A stretch of 64,000 nt of DNA from Caldilineaceae bacterium (lineage in GTDB: Bacteria > Chloroflexota > Anaerolineae > Caldilineales > Caldilineaceae): positions 5,159,022 to 5,223,021 of the forward strand of contig OY282376.1 in NCBI GenBank assembly GCA_958295845.1, given 5' to 3'. Below are positions 36,235 through 44,467 of this stretch, piece by piece (within the stretch, counting starts at the first letter, position 1; every line of letters begins with the position of its first letter). The notes beneath the pieces are model-generated. The model did no database searches. It had not been told where the DNA came from and saw only the letters and a program-made list of their open reading frames with translations. Made by a program: the position numbers and the translations under genes.

Positions 36235-36420
36235 TTAGGCGCCGGTGCCGTTGTTCTGCCCGGCGATGACCTCGAGGGATGTTAAACCGGCATCGGTTTC
36301 TCTCTCGCCGACGGCTCCAAAGCCGGATCCAAAGAGTTCGCCGCTGGCCTCTCCAATTCCTTCTTCAGACGCAGAAGCGGACAGAGCGCTGACGCCGCCG
36401 ATTGCCAGTAGTTCTTCCAT
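36235..36420 (-). CDS. Small hypothetical Gly/Ser/Glu-rich protein
   Basis: 61 residues beginning MEELLAIGGVSALSASASEE and ending GQNNGTGA. AGGGGA lies seven bases before the ATG at 36420; the frame is open further upstream but without a good ribosome binding site. There are no cysteines and no signal peptide. A short Met-Glu-rich leader followed by a Gly/Ser-rich body recalls peptide precursors, but no modifying enzyme is nearby and I do not assign a function. Confidence 0.4.
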   Translation of the reverse strand: MEELLAIGGVSALSASASEEGIGEASGELFGSGFGAVGERETDAGLTSLEVIAGQNNGTGA

Positions 36421-36868
36421 CTTACGTTCCCCTATTTGGCTGGGCACAAGTCCGGTTTCTTCGTCTTCAACCATACAGGCACAGAATACGGGCGAAAGCA
36501 TCTGTCTTCCTGACGCGCTCCCTGTATCTCTCCGACACAGAGTTGAAGAGAGGGAGGGAACGAACGCGCCCTTTTTGCAGGTGAACCCCTCCATGGCGCG
36601 GGCAGCCCTGTACGGCGGACTCTGGCGGCGTGCGCGTACGGGCCGACGGAGAGGCCTGCCGGGGACGACGGGACCGGCGCTCGAAAGAGATGCCTTCCAC
36701 GCCGCCTGACGGCGCGATCCAGAAGCGGGAGAGATGATACAGAGGCGTTCTGAGCGGCTCTTTCAGCGTTCAGGCTGTTGATACCTGTTCAGACACTTAC
36801 GCGCTGTGAGCCGGGCGGCATCTGCCGGAGCGGTATGGGTTTCTCGTTTTCCGTTCTTCACGGCACGC
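36421..36868. other. No gene recognised
   Basis: About 450 bases with only short, composition-driven ORFs on both strands. It separates the small ORF at 36.3 kb from the duplicated segment at 36.9 kb. Confidence 0.35.
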
Positions 36869-37124
36869 GGCGGTCGTTCTGCGAAACGATTGTCAGAGAT
36901 CATGAGAGGTTCGCCTTTTGATGGTCATGTGACTATTAGGTGCCGACAGACACTGACCGGTGTGACTTTTCGCCGGATACACTTGGTCATCCACCGGATA
37001 AGCGTTCGGGCGCTGCCCGATATTCAGCGACAGGCGCCTGACAGCTTGGCAAACGCAATCGGAAGGGGCGTTCGCATTCCGTCTCTTCATCCATATGCAA
37101 GCGTGCGAGAAACGCGGAGCAACC
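36869..37124 (+). repeat. 254-bp duplicated upstream segment, copy 2
   Basis: Homologous to 18236-18489 in the same orientation. It ends 117 bases before the start of the secreted protein at 37241, against 42 bases for copy 1. It could carry a shared promoter or regulatory RNA; no clear -35/-10 pair common to both copies was found. Confidence 0.85.
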
Positions 37125-37240
37125 ACAACGGGTGCTCCTACGGTGGGGATGGAGTTGGTCTGTTCAAGGAGCCGCGGCGAGTCGGTGTATGCGAACGCGA
37201 TGGTGGGAGCGCGGTTTAGTAATTCAAGGGGAAGGAGTTG

Positions 37241-38038
37241 ATGAAGTTATCACCTGTTTGGGAAGGAGCGCGGCCTATCCTCGCGAGGAACGGTCTGGCG
37301 GTCGCCATCATTGCGCTCCTGCTGTTGTTCACAGATCTCCTTGAGCGGCCGGCCGCCGCCGTGGAGGAGGTGCCGGAGTCAACTGCTGATCCGCCGGTGG
37401 TGTTGATATGGACCAGCACCGCGACAGCGACCAGAAGACCGGCGCGGACGGCGACCAATACGCCGACGCCGGTGGCGACTGATACGGCGGTGGTGACCAA
37501 TACACCGGTACCGGAGGCGACCAATACGCCGACACCGGTGGCGACTGACACGGCGGTGGTGACCAAGAGGCCGACGGCGACGGTAACCAGCACACCGATC
37601 GCGACGGCGGTCAACAGGTCAGTGGTGGCGAAGTCCGATACGGCGCCGGATCGTGTTGAGGCACAGTGTCTCGTCTCGCATGCGGCTACGCCCGCTCAGG
37701 TGTGCAGAGACGACGGCGGCGTGTATCGCTACTACTTTATCGGGCCGGACGGCAGGAGCTACTCAGGCCCGCGTCTGGAGGCCGTTACCACCCTCGCAGC
37801 TCTCTATCCGCAGGATTACGACACGGGCGAAGTTGAGATTTATCGCGGCAACAATCCCGGCTCCGGCAAGGAGGTCGTCATCCATTATTTGACGGCCAGC
37901 AGATTGTTGCGCGTCGCCACCTACTATGCCGACACAGCGAATGCCGACACAGCGAATGCCGACACAGCGTATGCCGTGGCCAAGCAGTACATCTTGACCA
38001 TTGACGAGGAGGGTCGTGTAAGTCACACGGCCTGGTAG
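37241..38038 (+). CDS. Exported Thr/Pro-rich protein of unknown function
   Basis: 265 residues. AAGGGGAAGGAG ends four bases before ATG 37241. A signal peptide or N-terminal anchor (about residues 17-40, LAVAIIALLLLFTDLL) is followed by an acidic stretch and a linker of TNTPTPVATDTAVV-type repeats (about 58-118). A folded-looking C-terminal domain (from about 135) has two cysteines (AQCLVSH, AQVCRDD) and a YADTANADTANADTA repeat near 227-241. The linker style and the duplicated upstream DNA tie it to the giant LRR protein. I do not recognise the C-terminal domain. Confidence 0.75.
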   Translation: MKLSPVWEGARPILARNGLAVAIIALLLLFTDLLERPAAAVEEVPESTADPPVVLIWTSTATATRRPARTATNTPTPVATDTAVVTNTPVPEATNTPTPVATDTAVVTKRPTATVTSTPIATAVNRSVVAKSDTAPDRVEAQCLVSHAATPAQVCRDDGGVYRYYFIGPDGRSYSGPRLEAVTTLAALYPQDYDTGEVEIYRGNNPGSGKEVVIHYLTASRLLRVATYYADTANADTANADTAYAVAKQYILTIDEEGRVSHTAW

Positions 38039-38089
38039 ATGATCCCGGTCAGCCCTCTGTGCGCTGCATAGCGTTGACAAAAGCAAGTG

Positions 38090-38215
38090 TCATTGCCGGT
38101 TCAAAAGGGCATAGCTGTGGAACGGCAGGGGCGGCGAAAGCGGACGGGCCGATACTTTGGCCGGTAGAGCGAGCGCGAGGAACGAGAGGATGAGCGCCAA
38201 TCTGCGTCTGTTCAT
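38090..38215 (-). CDS. Tiny secreted peptide, 41 residues
   Basis: ATG 38215 follows GGAGGA at four to five bases. The product starts MNRRRLALILSFLALALPAK, a textbook short signal peptide, and leaves a mature part of under 20 residues. It lies 72 bases downstream of another tiny ORF with an equally strong ribosome binding site, on the same strand, and partly opposes the 3' flank of the exported protein gene. No family recognised. Confidence 0.45.
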   Translation of the reverse strand: MNRRRLALILSFLALALPAKVSARPLSPPLPFHSYALLNRQ

Positions 38216-38287
38216 GGTTCCTCCAGTTGGTTAGCCGGTCCAGGCCGAGATGGGCGCTTGAATGAAGGGAAAGAAGGTGCCATCGAA

Positions 38288-38404
38288 TCATTTGGCAACC
38301 TCGACAGTCACCAAGTAGACCGAAACAGGAAAGGAGAAAATCGGTTCAACATAGGTCCCCATGAAGTTGGCGTAGGCCATCATCTCTTGGGTAACTTCAG
38401 GCAT
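38288..38404 (-). CDS. Tiny hypothetical peptide, 38 residues
   Basis: GGGGGAGGA ends six bases before ATG 38404, one of the strongest ribosome binding sites in the window. The product begins MPEVTQEMMAYANFMGTYVE and ends with a hydrophobic, beta-like stretch and Lys. It has no signal peptide and no cysteine. With the ORF downstream it may form a two-gene unit. Confidence 0.45.
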   Translation of the reverse strand: MPEVTQEMMAYANFMGTYVEPIFSFPVSVYLVTVEVAK

Positions 38405-38567
38405 CTTATTCCTCCCCCAATAGCCCCGTTGTGAACACCCTTTGTCCTACGCAGACCGATTTGAATTTTTGTCCGGCTCTGACATATTTGTGACACATTT
38501 CACCTCTATCATGGGCAGTGTATGAGGGACAGGCCCTCAGATAACCATAGTGAAACGAGGTGAAAAA

Positions 38568-40070
38568 ATGAGAGGCAAGGGAACGAAGTTGAGAATGGCG
38601 CAGACGTTGGCGATACTGGTTCTGATTCTGACGATGATGGTGGCCGCTGGCTGTTCACGGAGGGGACAGAGCGGCGCCGACCAGAGTGCAGGCAACGTTA
38701 CGGAGAGCCGCGGCGAAGGCGGCGGCGAAGGCAGTGGCGAACACGGAAGCGGCGGCGAAGGTAGTGAGGGAGGCAGTGAAGGCAGTGAAGGCGGGGCAGC
38801 CGGCAGCGAAGAAGGCGGCAGCGGCCTCGCCCTCGACGAGACCTTCGACATGGTCCGGGCCGGCGCTCGCCTCATCATGAGCTACGATGCCGCCAGCAAC
38901 TCCTTTGTGGGAACCGTTGCAAACACGACCGACGCGACCCTGACAAGGGTACGCATCGAAGTCCATCTCTCAAACGGCATCGAGCTCGGCCCGACAACGC
39001 CGACCGACTTGGCGCCCGGTGAGATCCTGGATGTCGTTCTGCCGGCGTCAACGCAGTCCTTCGACAGCTGGACACCCCATGCCGAGGTCGGCGCGAGTGA
39101 AGGCGGCGGCGAAGGGGCTGGCAGTGAAGGCAGCGGCGAACACGGAAGCGGCGGTGAGGGAAGTGGTGAATCCGGTAGTGGCGAATCCGGTAGTGGTGAA
39201 TCCGGTAGCGGTGAGGGAAGTGGTGAGAGCGGAGATCCCTCCAGCCCGATCCTTGCCCTCGACGAAAGCTGGGACGGTGTCGTCAACGGCGTGAGAACGG
39301 CCATGTCCTACGACCCCGCAGCGAAGGCATTCTCGGGGATCGTCGAGAATACGACCAACCAGACGCTCTGTTTCGTGCAGATCGAGCTGAACCTCAAGCA
39401 GGGAACGACGACCGTTGTCGAGTTGGGACCGCAGCCGGTAGGCGACCTGGCCCCCGGCGCCCAGACCACGGTCGAGCTGCGTGTCGACGATGAGCCAAGC
39501 GCTGTCGGCGTAGCCTACGACGCCTGGGAGATTCACCCGGAGATGTTCACCTGTGGCGGCCCCGGCCCTGTCAACACCGAAGGCAGTGGCGAAGGTGGGG
39601 GCGAAGGTGGGGGCGAAGGTGGCAGTGAAGCCGGTGGCGAGCAACATGGCGCTGAAGGCGGAAGTGAGAGCGGTGGTGAGGGCAGCGAAGGCGGCGCAGC
39701 TGGCAGTGAAGAAGGCGGCAGCGGCCTGGCCCTCGACCAGACCTTCGACATGGTCCGTGCCGGCGCTCGTCTCATCATGAGCTACGATGCGCACAGCAAC
39801 GCCTTTTTCGGCACCGTTGTGAACACCACCAGCGCGGACTTGACGAGAGTACGCATCGAGGTCCACCTGTCCAACGGTATCGAACTCGGCCCGACAACGC
39901 CGGTCGATCTGGCGGCCGGCGCGGCGATGAATGTGATTCTGCCCGCATCGGCGCAGCCCTTCGACGGCTGGACGCCCCATGCCGAGGTCGGCGCGAGTGA
40001 AGGCGGCGGCGAGAGCGGCGGCGAGCATGGCAGTGGCGGTGAAGGTGGCAGTGAAGGTGGTGGCGGCTAA
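38568..40070 (+). CDS. Lipoprotein with three related beta-type domains and Gly/Glu/Ser linkers
   Basis: 500 residues. ATG 38568 follows GAGGTGA at five bases. The signal peptide ends in lipobox VAAGC (Cys near residue 29), so the mature protein should be lipid-anchored outside the membrane. Three domains of about 90-100 residues follow. Domains 1 and 3 are nearly identical (FDMVRAGARLIMSYDA, VRIEVHLSNGIELGPTTP, GWTPHAEVGASEGG); domain 2 is diverged (WDGVVNGVRTAMSYDP, VENTTNQTLCFVQIELNL). The N-T-T and V-x-I-E-V-x-L pattern recalls FxLYD-type beta sandwiches. Linkers are rich in GEGSGEHGSGGEGSE. A terminator follows the gene. Confidence 0.82.
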   Translation: MRGKGTKLRMAQTLAILVLILTMMVAAGCSRRGQSGADQSAGNVTESRGEGGGEGSGEHGSGGEGSEGGSEGSEGGAAGSEEGGSGLALDETFDMVRAGARLIMSYDAASNSFVGTVANTTDATLTRVRIEVHLSNGIELGPTTPTDLAPGEILDVVLPASTQSFDSWTPHAEVGASEGGGEGAGSEGSGEHGSGGEGSGESGSGESGSGESGSGEGSGESGDPSSPILALDESWDGVVNGVRTAMSYDPAAKAFSGIVENTTNQTLCFVQIELNLKQGTTTVVELGPQPVGDLAPGAQTTVELRVDDEPSAVGVAYDAWEIHPEMFTCGGPGPVNTEGSGEGGGEGGGEGGSEAGGEQHGAEGGSESGGEGSEGGAAGSEEGGSGLALDQTFDMVRAGARLIMSYDAHSNAFFGTVVNTTSADLTRVRIEVHLSNGIELGPTTPVDLAAGAAMNVILPASAQPFDGWTPHAEVGASEGGGESGGEHGSGGEGGSEGGGG

Positions 40071-40143
40071 AGACCGCAAGCCCCTGTGACGCACTCAAGT
40101 TGGAAACGAGCGGTCGTTGCACTTTCAGTCAACAAAGATCAGT

Positions 40144-40173
40144 CGTGGCGCCCCAGATGGGGCGCCACGTTTG
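40144..40173 (+). terminator. Rho-independent terminator after the lipoprotein gene
   Basis: CGTGGCGCCCC (40144-40154) pairs perfectly with GGGGCGCCACG (40159-40169) across AGAT, followed by a short T run. It ends transcription 75 bases past the lipoprotein stop. Confidence 0.75.
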
Positions 40174-40910
40174 CATTGTTCCATTGTGAGGATGGATGAC
40201 AAAGTCCCTTGGTCAATTTGCCAAGCTTGTTGACGTGGGTTTGATCAGTGATTTTGCGGAAGTAAACTGCTTATCCGCGCAGGGCCGCGCAGATGCCCAA
40301 GGAAAATCCGATACGCCTTTGTGGTCTCCTCGCCCCTCCCCTTACTCCGCGGATCAGAGAAAGTGTTCTTCGTGGCCCTTCGTGGACAAAGAAGGCCTCC
40401 ACTGTGGCCCCTGGTGGCCCCTGGCGGCCCTTGGCGTGACTTCGCGGACCGTTCGTTTTGGTCTGTCACAAGATTCAGGCGAAAAACTCCCCGAACAGGG
40501 GTGCAGACTTTCGGTTCCTGTTCGATTCTGAGCGGCCTCCCCGAAATGTCTGCGGAACCTAGTGGTCTGTGGTCAGTGAATATGCGATCTATCGGGGATG
40601 GATGTGAAGACTGGACACGGGCTAGTCGATACCAAGGGTACAAGAGAGTTGACGCCCATTTTGGGATGCACCCAGAAGGGGGGCAGTCCGGATGGGGATA
40701 CATTCTCGGATACTTAATGGGGGGACCAGATTGCGCGGTCTTTCAGTCTGGGTGGGCCCAGAGCTGGACTGCTGCCACAGGAGAAGGGCTGTTTTCCGGG
40801 TCCGGTGGGCGTTGGCGGCGAGCTTTTGTCAGGCAGGGCGGGTATCGGTCGGGAGGGGTTGACCTTGGCGGTTAGTGGGGATCGGGGCGCAGGTCTTCGT
40901 CGGCTGGCGT
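40174..40910. other. No gene recognised between lipoprotein and dnaA
   Basis: About 740 bases with overlapping ORFs on both strands but none with a plausible ribosome binding site and protein-like composition. It contains a CTTCGTGGCCCTTCGTGGAC phrase, a type of low-complexity intergenic sequence. Confidence 0.35.
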
Positions 40911-40973
40911 TGTCACCTGTACTCTATCGCCTGTACTTTATCACCTGTACTTTATCACCTGTGCTTTGTCACC
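40911..40973. repeat. 15-bp tandem repeat, about four copies
   Basis: Units of the form TATCACCTGTACTTT repeat just downstream of the dnaA stop codon. The period equals that of the array between holB and ricT but the sequence differs. Confidence 0.75.
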
Positions 40974-40989
40974 GGCTGATGCCCGGTCT

Positions 40990-42678
40990 TCATGAGCCGG
41001 GCGGCTCGTATATTTTCTCTCGCAAGGCCACAACTTCGCGGCGCACGCCTTCATCGCGTTCGATGTCCTGGGCTATTTTCTCGACGCCGTGGCGAACGGT
41101 GCTGTGATCGCGCCCGCCCAGAAGTTCGCCGATATTGATGAGCGACAGGCCGTTCTCTTCCCGCAGGAGGTACATTGCCAGCTGGCGGGCGTTGGCGATC
41201 TCCTTGGTGCGCGACCGCCCGAGCAGGGCTTCTTCTGTCAGGTGGAAGTGCCTGGCGACGATCTGGACGACGCTGGCGGCTTCGCGGGGCCGCCGCTGTG
41301 GTACGAGCGTGTCCAGGATGCTTTCGGCGACGGACCGGTCGAGCTGCCTGTCGTGGAAGGGGGCCTGGATGATGAGGCGATTGAGGGCGCCCTCCAACTC
41401 TCGGATGTTGCTCTCCACCCGTTCTGCGATCAGCATGAGCACATCGGTTGAGATGGACTGATGGATGGACTGGGCCTTCGATTGCAGAATGGCGACGCGT
41501 GTTTCGAGGTCCGGCTGGGAGATGTCGGCCTGCAGGCCGCCTTCGAAGCGGCTGCGCAGCCGGGCTTCGAGGGTGGCGATTTGCTTGGGTGGACGATCGC
41601 TGCTGATCACGACCTGACGGCCGGCGGCGTGGAGATGATTGAAGGTGTGGAAGAACTCCTCTTGCGTACTTTCTTTGCCGCCGATAAACTGGATATCGTC
41701 GATCAGAAGCAGGTCTACCTGCCGGTATTTGTTGCGATACTCTTCGGTGTTCTGCTGGCGAATGGCGCTGATGAGGTCGTTGGTGAACTGTTCGGAGGAG
41801 CAGTAGAGGACCTGCAATCCCTGCCTGGACATGGCGTGGCCGATCGCGTGGAGAAGATGTGTTTTCCCCAAGCCGACGCCTCCATAGACGAAGAGCGGGT
41901 TGAAGCGATGACCGGGCTGCTCCACGATGGACTGGGCTGCGGCGTGGGCCAGACGGTTGTGGTTTCCGACGACAAATGTGTCGAAGGTATAGCGGGGGTT
42001 GAACACGCCGCTTTGAAGGGCCACGTCTGACCGGGCGACGTCTGACCGGGCTGCGGCAGGCGCAGCGGGGGGCTGAGCGGTGTCGCGGTCGGGAGGCGGG
42101 GTGGCCGGCGTACGGCTTGGCGGTGTGGGGGCAGGGCGCGCTGGGGCAGGATTGACTTCGGCCGGCTGCGGTTTTGATTCGGGTGCTGCGGGCGGAATGT
42201 CCGCATACAGGGGGGCCGACTCGGGCGAATCCGGCTGCTTCTGCGGTTGGGGACGCACCTCGAAGAAGACCTGAACTGAACGGCCGGTCAACTGGTTCAG
42301 AATGTCTTTGATCTTTTTGCGCAGACGGTTCTGCAGCCAGTCACGAGCCCAGGCGTGGGGTGCGCCGACGGTGAATTCGCCTTCTGCGTAGCCAATGATC
42401 GAGGTGTCGCGCACCCAGGTTTCGAAGGTGGTTGCGGGCATCTGCAGCGCGAGTTCGTGCAGCGTTTTCTGCCAGATATCCCTGGGATCCAGATCTTCGA
42501 TAGCTGCCTGGGGCTGTGTATCAGCGGAGTCGGCTTCGGTGCGTGTTTCGGACTGCTCTGCCGCCTCCTGATCTTCCGGCGGGTTCTCCGTCGACCGGGG
42601 CGAAGAAGGCTGGCCGCGCTCGTAGAGCGGGTTGCCACTGGGATTTGATGCGGGTATGGATTGCCAGTCTGTACTCAA
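40990..42678 (-). CDS. dnaA: Chromosomal replication initiator DnaA
   Basis: 562 residues, longer than the usual 450-470. The start is TTG 42678 with AGGAG about seven bases upstream. An N-terminal extension of about 65 polar residues precedes domain I (IWQKTLHELALQMPATTFETW). Domain II is a long Pro/Ala-rich linker (about 140-215). AAA+ domain III has Walker A GGVGLGKTH (near 265) and LLIDDIQF. Domain IV carries the DNA-binding signature GGRDHSTVRHGVEKI. It initiates replication at oriC, which probably lies directly upstream. Confidence 0.96.
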   Translation of the reverse strand: MSTDWQSIPASNPSGNPLYERGQPSSPRSTENPPEDQEAAEQSETRTEADSADTQPQAAIEDLDPRDIWQKTLHELALQMPATTFETWVRDTSIIGYAEGEFTVGAPHAWARDWLQNRLRKKIKDILNQLTGRSVQVFFEVRPQPQKQPDSPESAPLYADIPPAAPESKPQPAEVNPAPARPAPTPPSRTPATPPPDRDTAQPPAAPAAARSDVARSDVALQSGVFNPRYTFDTFVVGNHNRLAHAAAQSIVEQPGHRFNPLFVYGGVGLGKTHLLHAIGHAMSRQGLQVLYCSSEQFTNDLISAIRQQNTEEYRNKYRQVDLLLIDDIQFIGGKESTQEEFFHTFNHLHAAGRQVVISSDRPPKQIATLEARLRSRFEGGLQADISQPDLETRVAILQSKAQSIHQSISTDVLMLIAERVESNIRELEGALNRLIIQAPFHDRQLDRSVAESILDTLVPQRRPREAASVVQIVARHFHLTEEALLGRSRTKEIANARQLAMYLLREENGLSLINIGELLGGRDHSTVRHGVEKIAQDIERDEGVRREVVALREKIYEPPGS

Positions 42679-43237
42679 AACAACTCCTTTTCACTCTCCT
42701 GTTCCGCTATCAAGACGAAGCGCAAGGGGGTTTTGTTCGCGCAGATACAGAAAAACAGGCGAAAGGGAGGGCAAGAGATAGATGAAACCGCAAGCAGTTG
42801 GCCCTGGTTGTTGGTGGGGGTGAATGCAAGACAGACGCCAACCTGCCCGACTGGCTCCCGGACCGCTGGAATCTGTGTCAATCGAACGCCTGCGATGCCT
42901 CTTTACTACATATGTATGAATAAGTAGTGTATCAAATGCGACAGTGGCGGACAATCGCAGTGAAGATGAAAGGCCGGCCCAATCGGCCCGTGAAACATTC
43001 AGAGTGGGCGCGGCGGTTACTATATATAGTGCCCGGCGAGGAGATTATTCAATATAGGGGAATTTCTACGACGCGGGCGGGTTCCATACGTTTTGAAACT
43101 GGGGGGGAGAATAGGGAAACCAGATCCGGTTCGTAGGGGAACAGTAGAGTTATCCGCAACATTGCAGAAGTTATCCCGAATTGCCGGAAGTTATCCCCAT
43201 GGTTTTCCCCAATACTCAGGCTTTGGCGGCATAGGAA
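42679..43237. other. Probable origin of replication (oriC)
   Basis: The 559-base gap upstream of dnaA has three DnaA-box-like sites in the same orientation: TTATCCGCA (43150-43158), TTATCCCGA (43171-43179) and TTATCCCCA (43191-43199). They are 21 and 20 bases apart, about two helical turns. AT-rich stretches suited to unwinding lie to the left (42900-42940 with ACATATGT; 43018-43060 with TACTATATATAG). A dnaA promoter on the minus strand is probably in the same gap but was not resolved. Confidence 0.7.
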
Positions 43238-44386
43238 ATGGCAGAATATTTTAATTTTCGGGTTGAGTCAGCGGAAGGTTATTGGGGCCGCGCCGGATTT
43301 CTACGCAAATGGTGGCGGATTTACGCCGACGACTCGCGCTGGGCGCCGCCGGCGTGGAACCGGTTGCGGCAGGCGGTGGTGTCGAGGCAGTTTGCTCACC
43401 TGGAACGGAGCCGGCCCCACTACATGGTGGTTGAGGCGCTGCCGCGGCGCGGGAAGGCGCATGCCGGCAGTCAGTCGTTCCCGAACATCAACCAGGGCAT
43501 TACGATGGAGGAACCGGTTGCGGCCGCGGTTGTTTTGATCGACCCGCGGCGTACCGACAGCACGGCACATCTGGCCATGCTGCACGCGGCCAATAACCGG
43601 GAGAGCCTGGAGCGCCTTTTGCAGGCGGTGCAGGAGCAGGTCGGGCATGAGGGGATTCGGCGGGTCGTTCTGCCGGTTGGGCTGTCCCCCTACCTGGGCA
43701 CCGGCGTGTTGCAGGATCATTTTCACCGCGAGCCGCCATTGCACGCGCCGTATGCGCCACCGTATGTGCCGGAGCTGTTTTCGATGGTCTGCCGGCCGTT
43801 GGGACGCAGTCTGCTCTACACGATGGACGCGGGCGCGGACAGAGATGGGCGGTCGGCGGTCGCGGGCCCGGCGGTTATTCGTCCCCTGGACCCGAAGCGG
43901 CTGGCCGGTGACCTGCTGCCGCTTTTCATTCAATCGGCGCCGGCGTGGGCGGAGTTCCCGCTTCCGGATGGGGCGGAGGCGCAGTTTTTGCTGTGGTGGA
44001 TCCTGCGCCGTCCGGCGCTGGCATGGGTGGCGGAGGTCGATGGCGAAGCGGTGGGCTTTCTGCTGGCGCAGCCGGACGGGAGCGGGCCGCTGCGTCGTAC
44101 GCGCGGGGGACGCTCTCTGCTGGGGCGGCTGCTGTTGCCGTGCCTGGAACTGCGGCAGCCGCGTTCGGTGCGCGTGCTGTTTATGGGGGTGGATGACGAT
44201 TACCGGCGGCGGGGTATAGGCAGACAGTTGTGGCAGCAGATGCTGTCGGCGGGCCCTGCGACGGGCTGGGAGCGGGTGACGGCGGGGCCGCTGCCGTCAA
44301 CGGCGCGGGCGGGATCGGGCTTTCTGAAAGCCCTGGGGCTCTCGAGCCGGGAGACGTATCTGCTGCACCGCTATGATTTTGACTGA
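43238..44386 (+). CDS. GNAT-family acetyltransferase-like protein
   Basis: 382 residues. The C-terminal half has an acetyl-CoA-binding GNAT pattern: a beta strand VRVLFMGVDDDYRRRGIGRQLW (split R-R-R-G-I-G motif A near 325-335) followed by a helix. The N-terminal half is less clear and may be a second, diverged GNAT-type fold. It starts just past the DnaA boxes, divergent from dnaA. The substrate is unknown. Confidence 0.7.
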   Translation: MAEYFNFRVESAEGYWGRAGFLRKWWRIYADDSRWAPPAWNRLRQAVVSRQFAHLERSRPHYMVVEALPRRGKAHAGSQSFPNINQGITMEEPVAAAVVLIDPRRTDSTAHLAMLHAANNRESLERLLQAVQEQVGHEGIRRVVLPVGLSPYLGTGVLQDHFHREPPLHAPYAPPYVPELFSMVCRPLGRSLLYTMDAGADRDGRSAVAGPAVIRPLDPKRLAGDLLPLFIQSAPAWAEFPLPDGAEAQFLLWWILRRPALAWVAEVDGEAVGFLLAQPDGSGPLRRTRGGRSLLGRLLLPCLELRQPRSVRVLFMGVDDDYRRRGIGRQLWQQMLSAGPATGWERVTAGPLPSTARAGSGFLKALGLSSRETYLLHRYDFD

Positions 44387-44467
44387 GACTTTGGCTGAGA
44401 CTCTGCCGCCCGTTGTGCCTGGCAGTCTACTTGCGAAGCGGTGTTGCGAAGCGGTGCTGCGAGGCGT

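Noticed and set aside
40321..40875. 184-codon plus-strand ORF between lipoprotein and dnaA
   Set aside because: No ribosome binding site, low-complexity sequence and no recognisable motifs.
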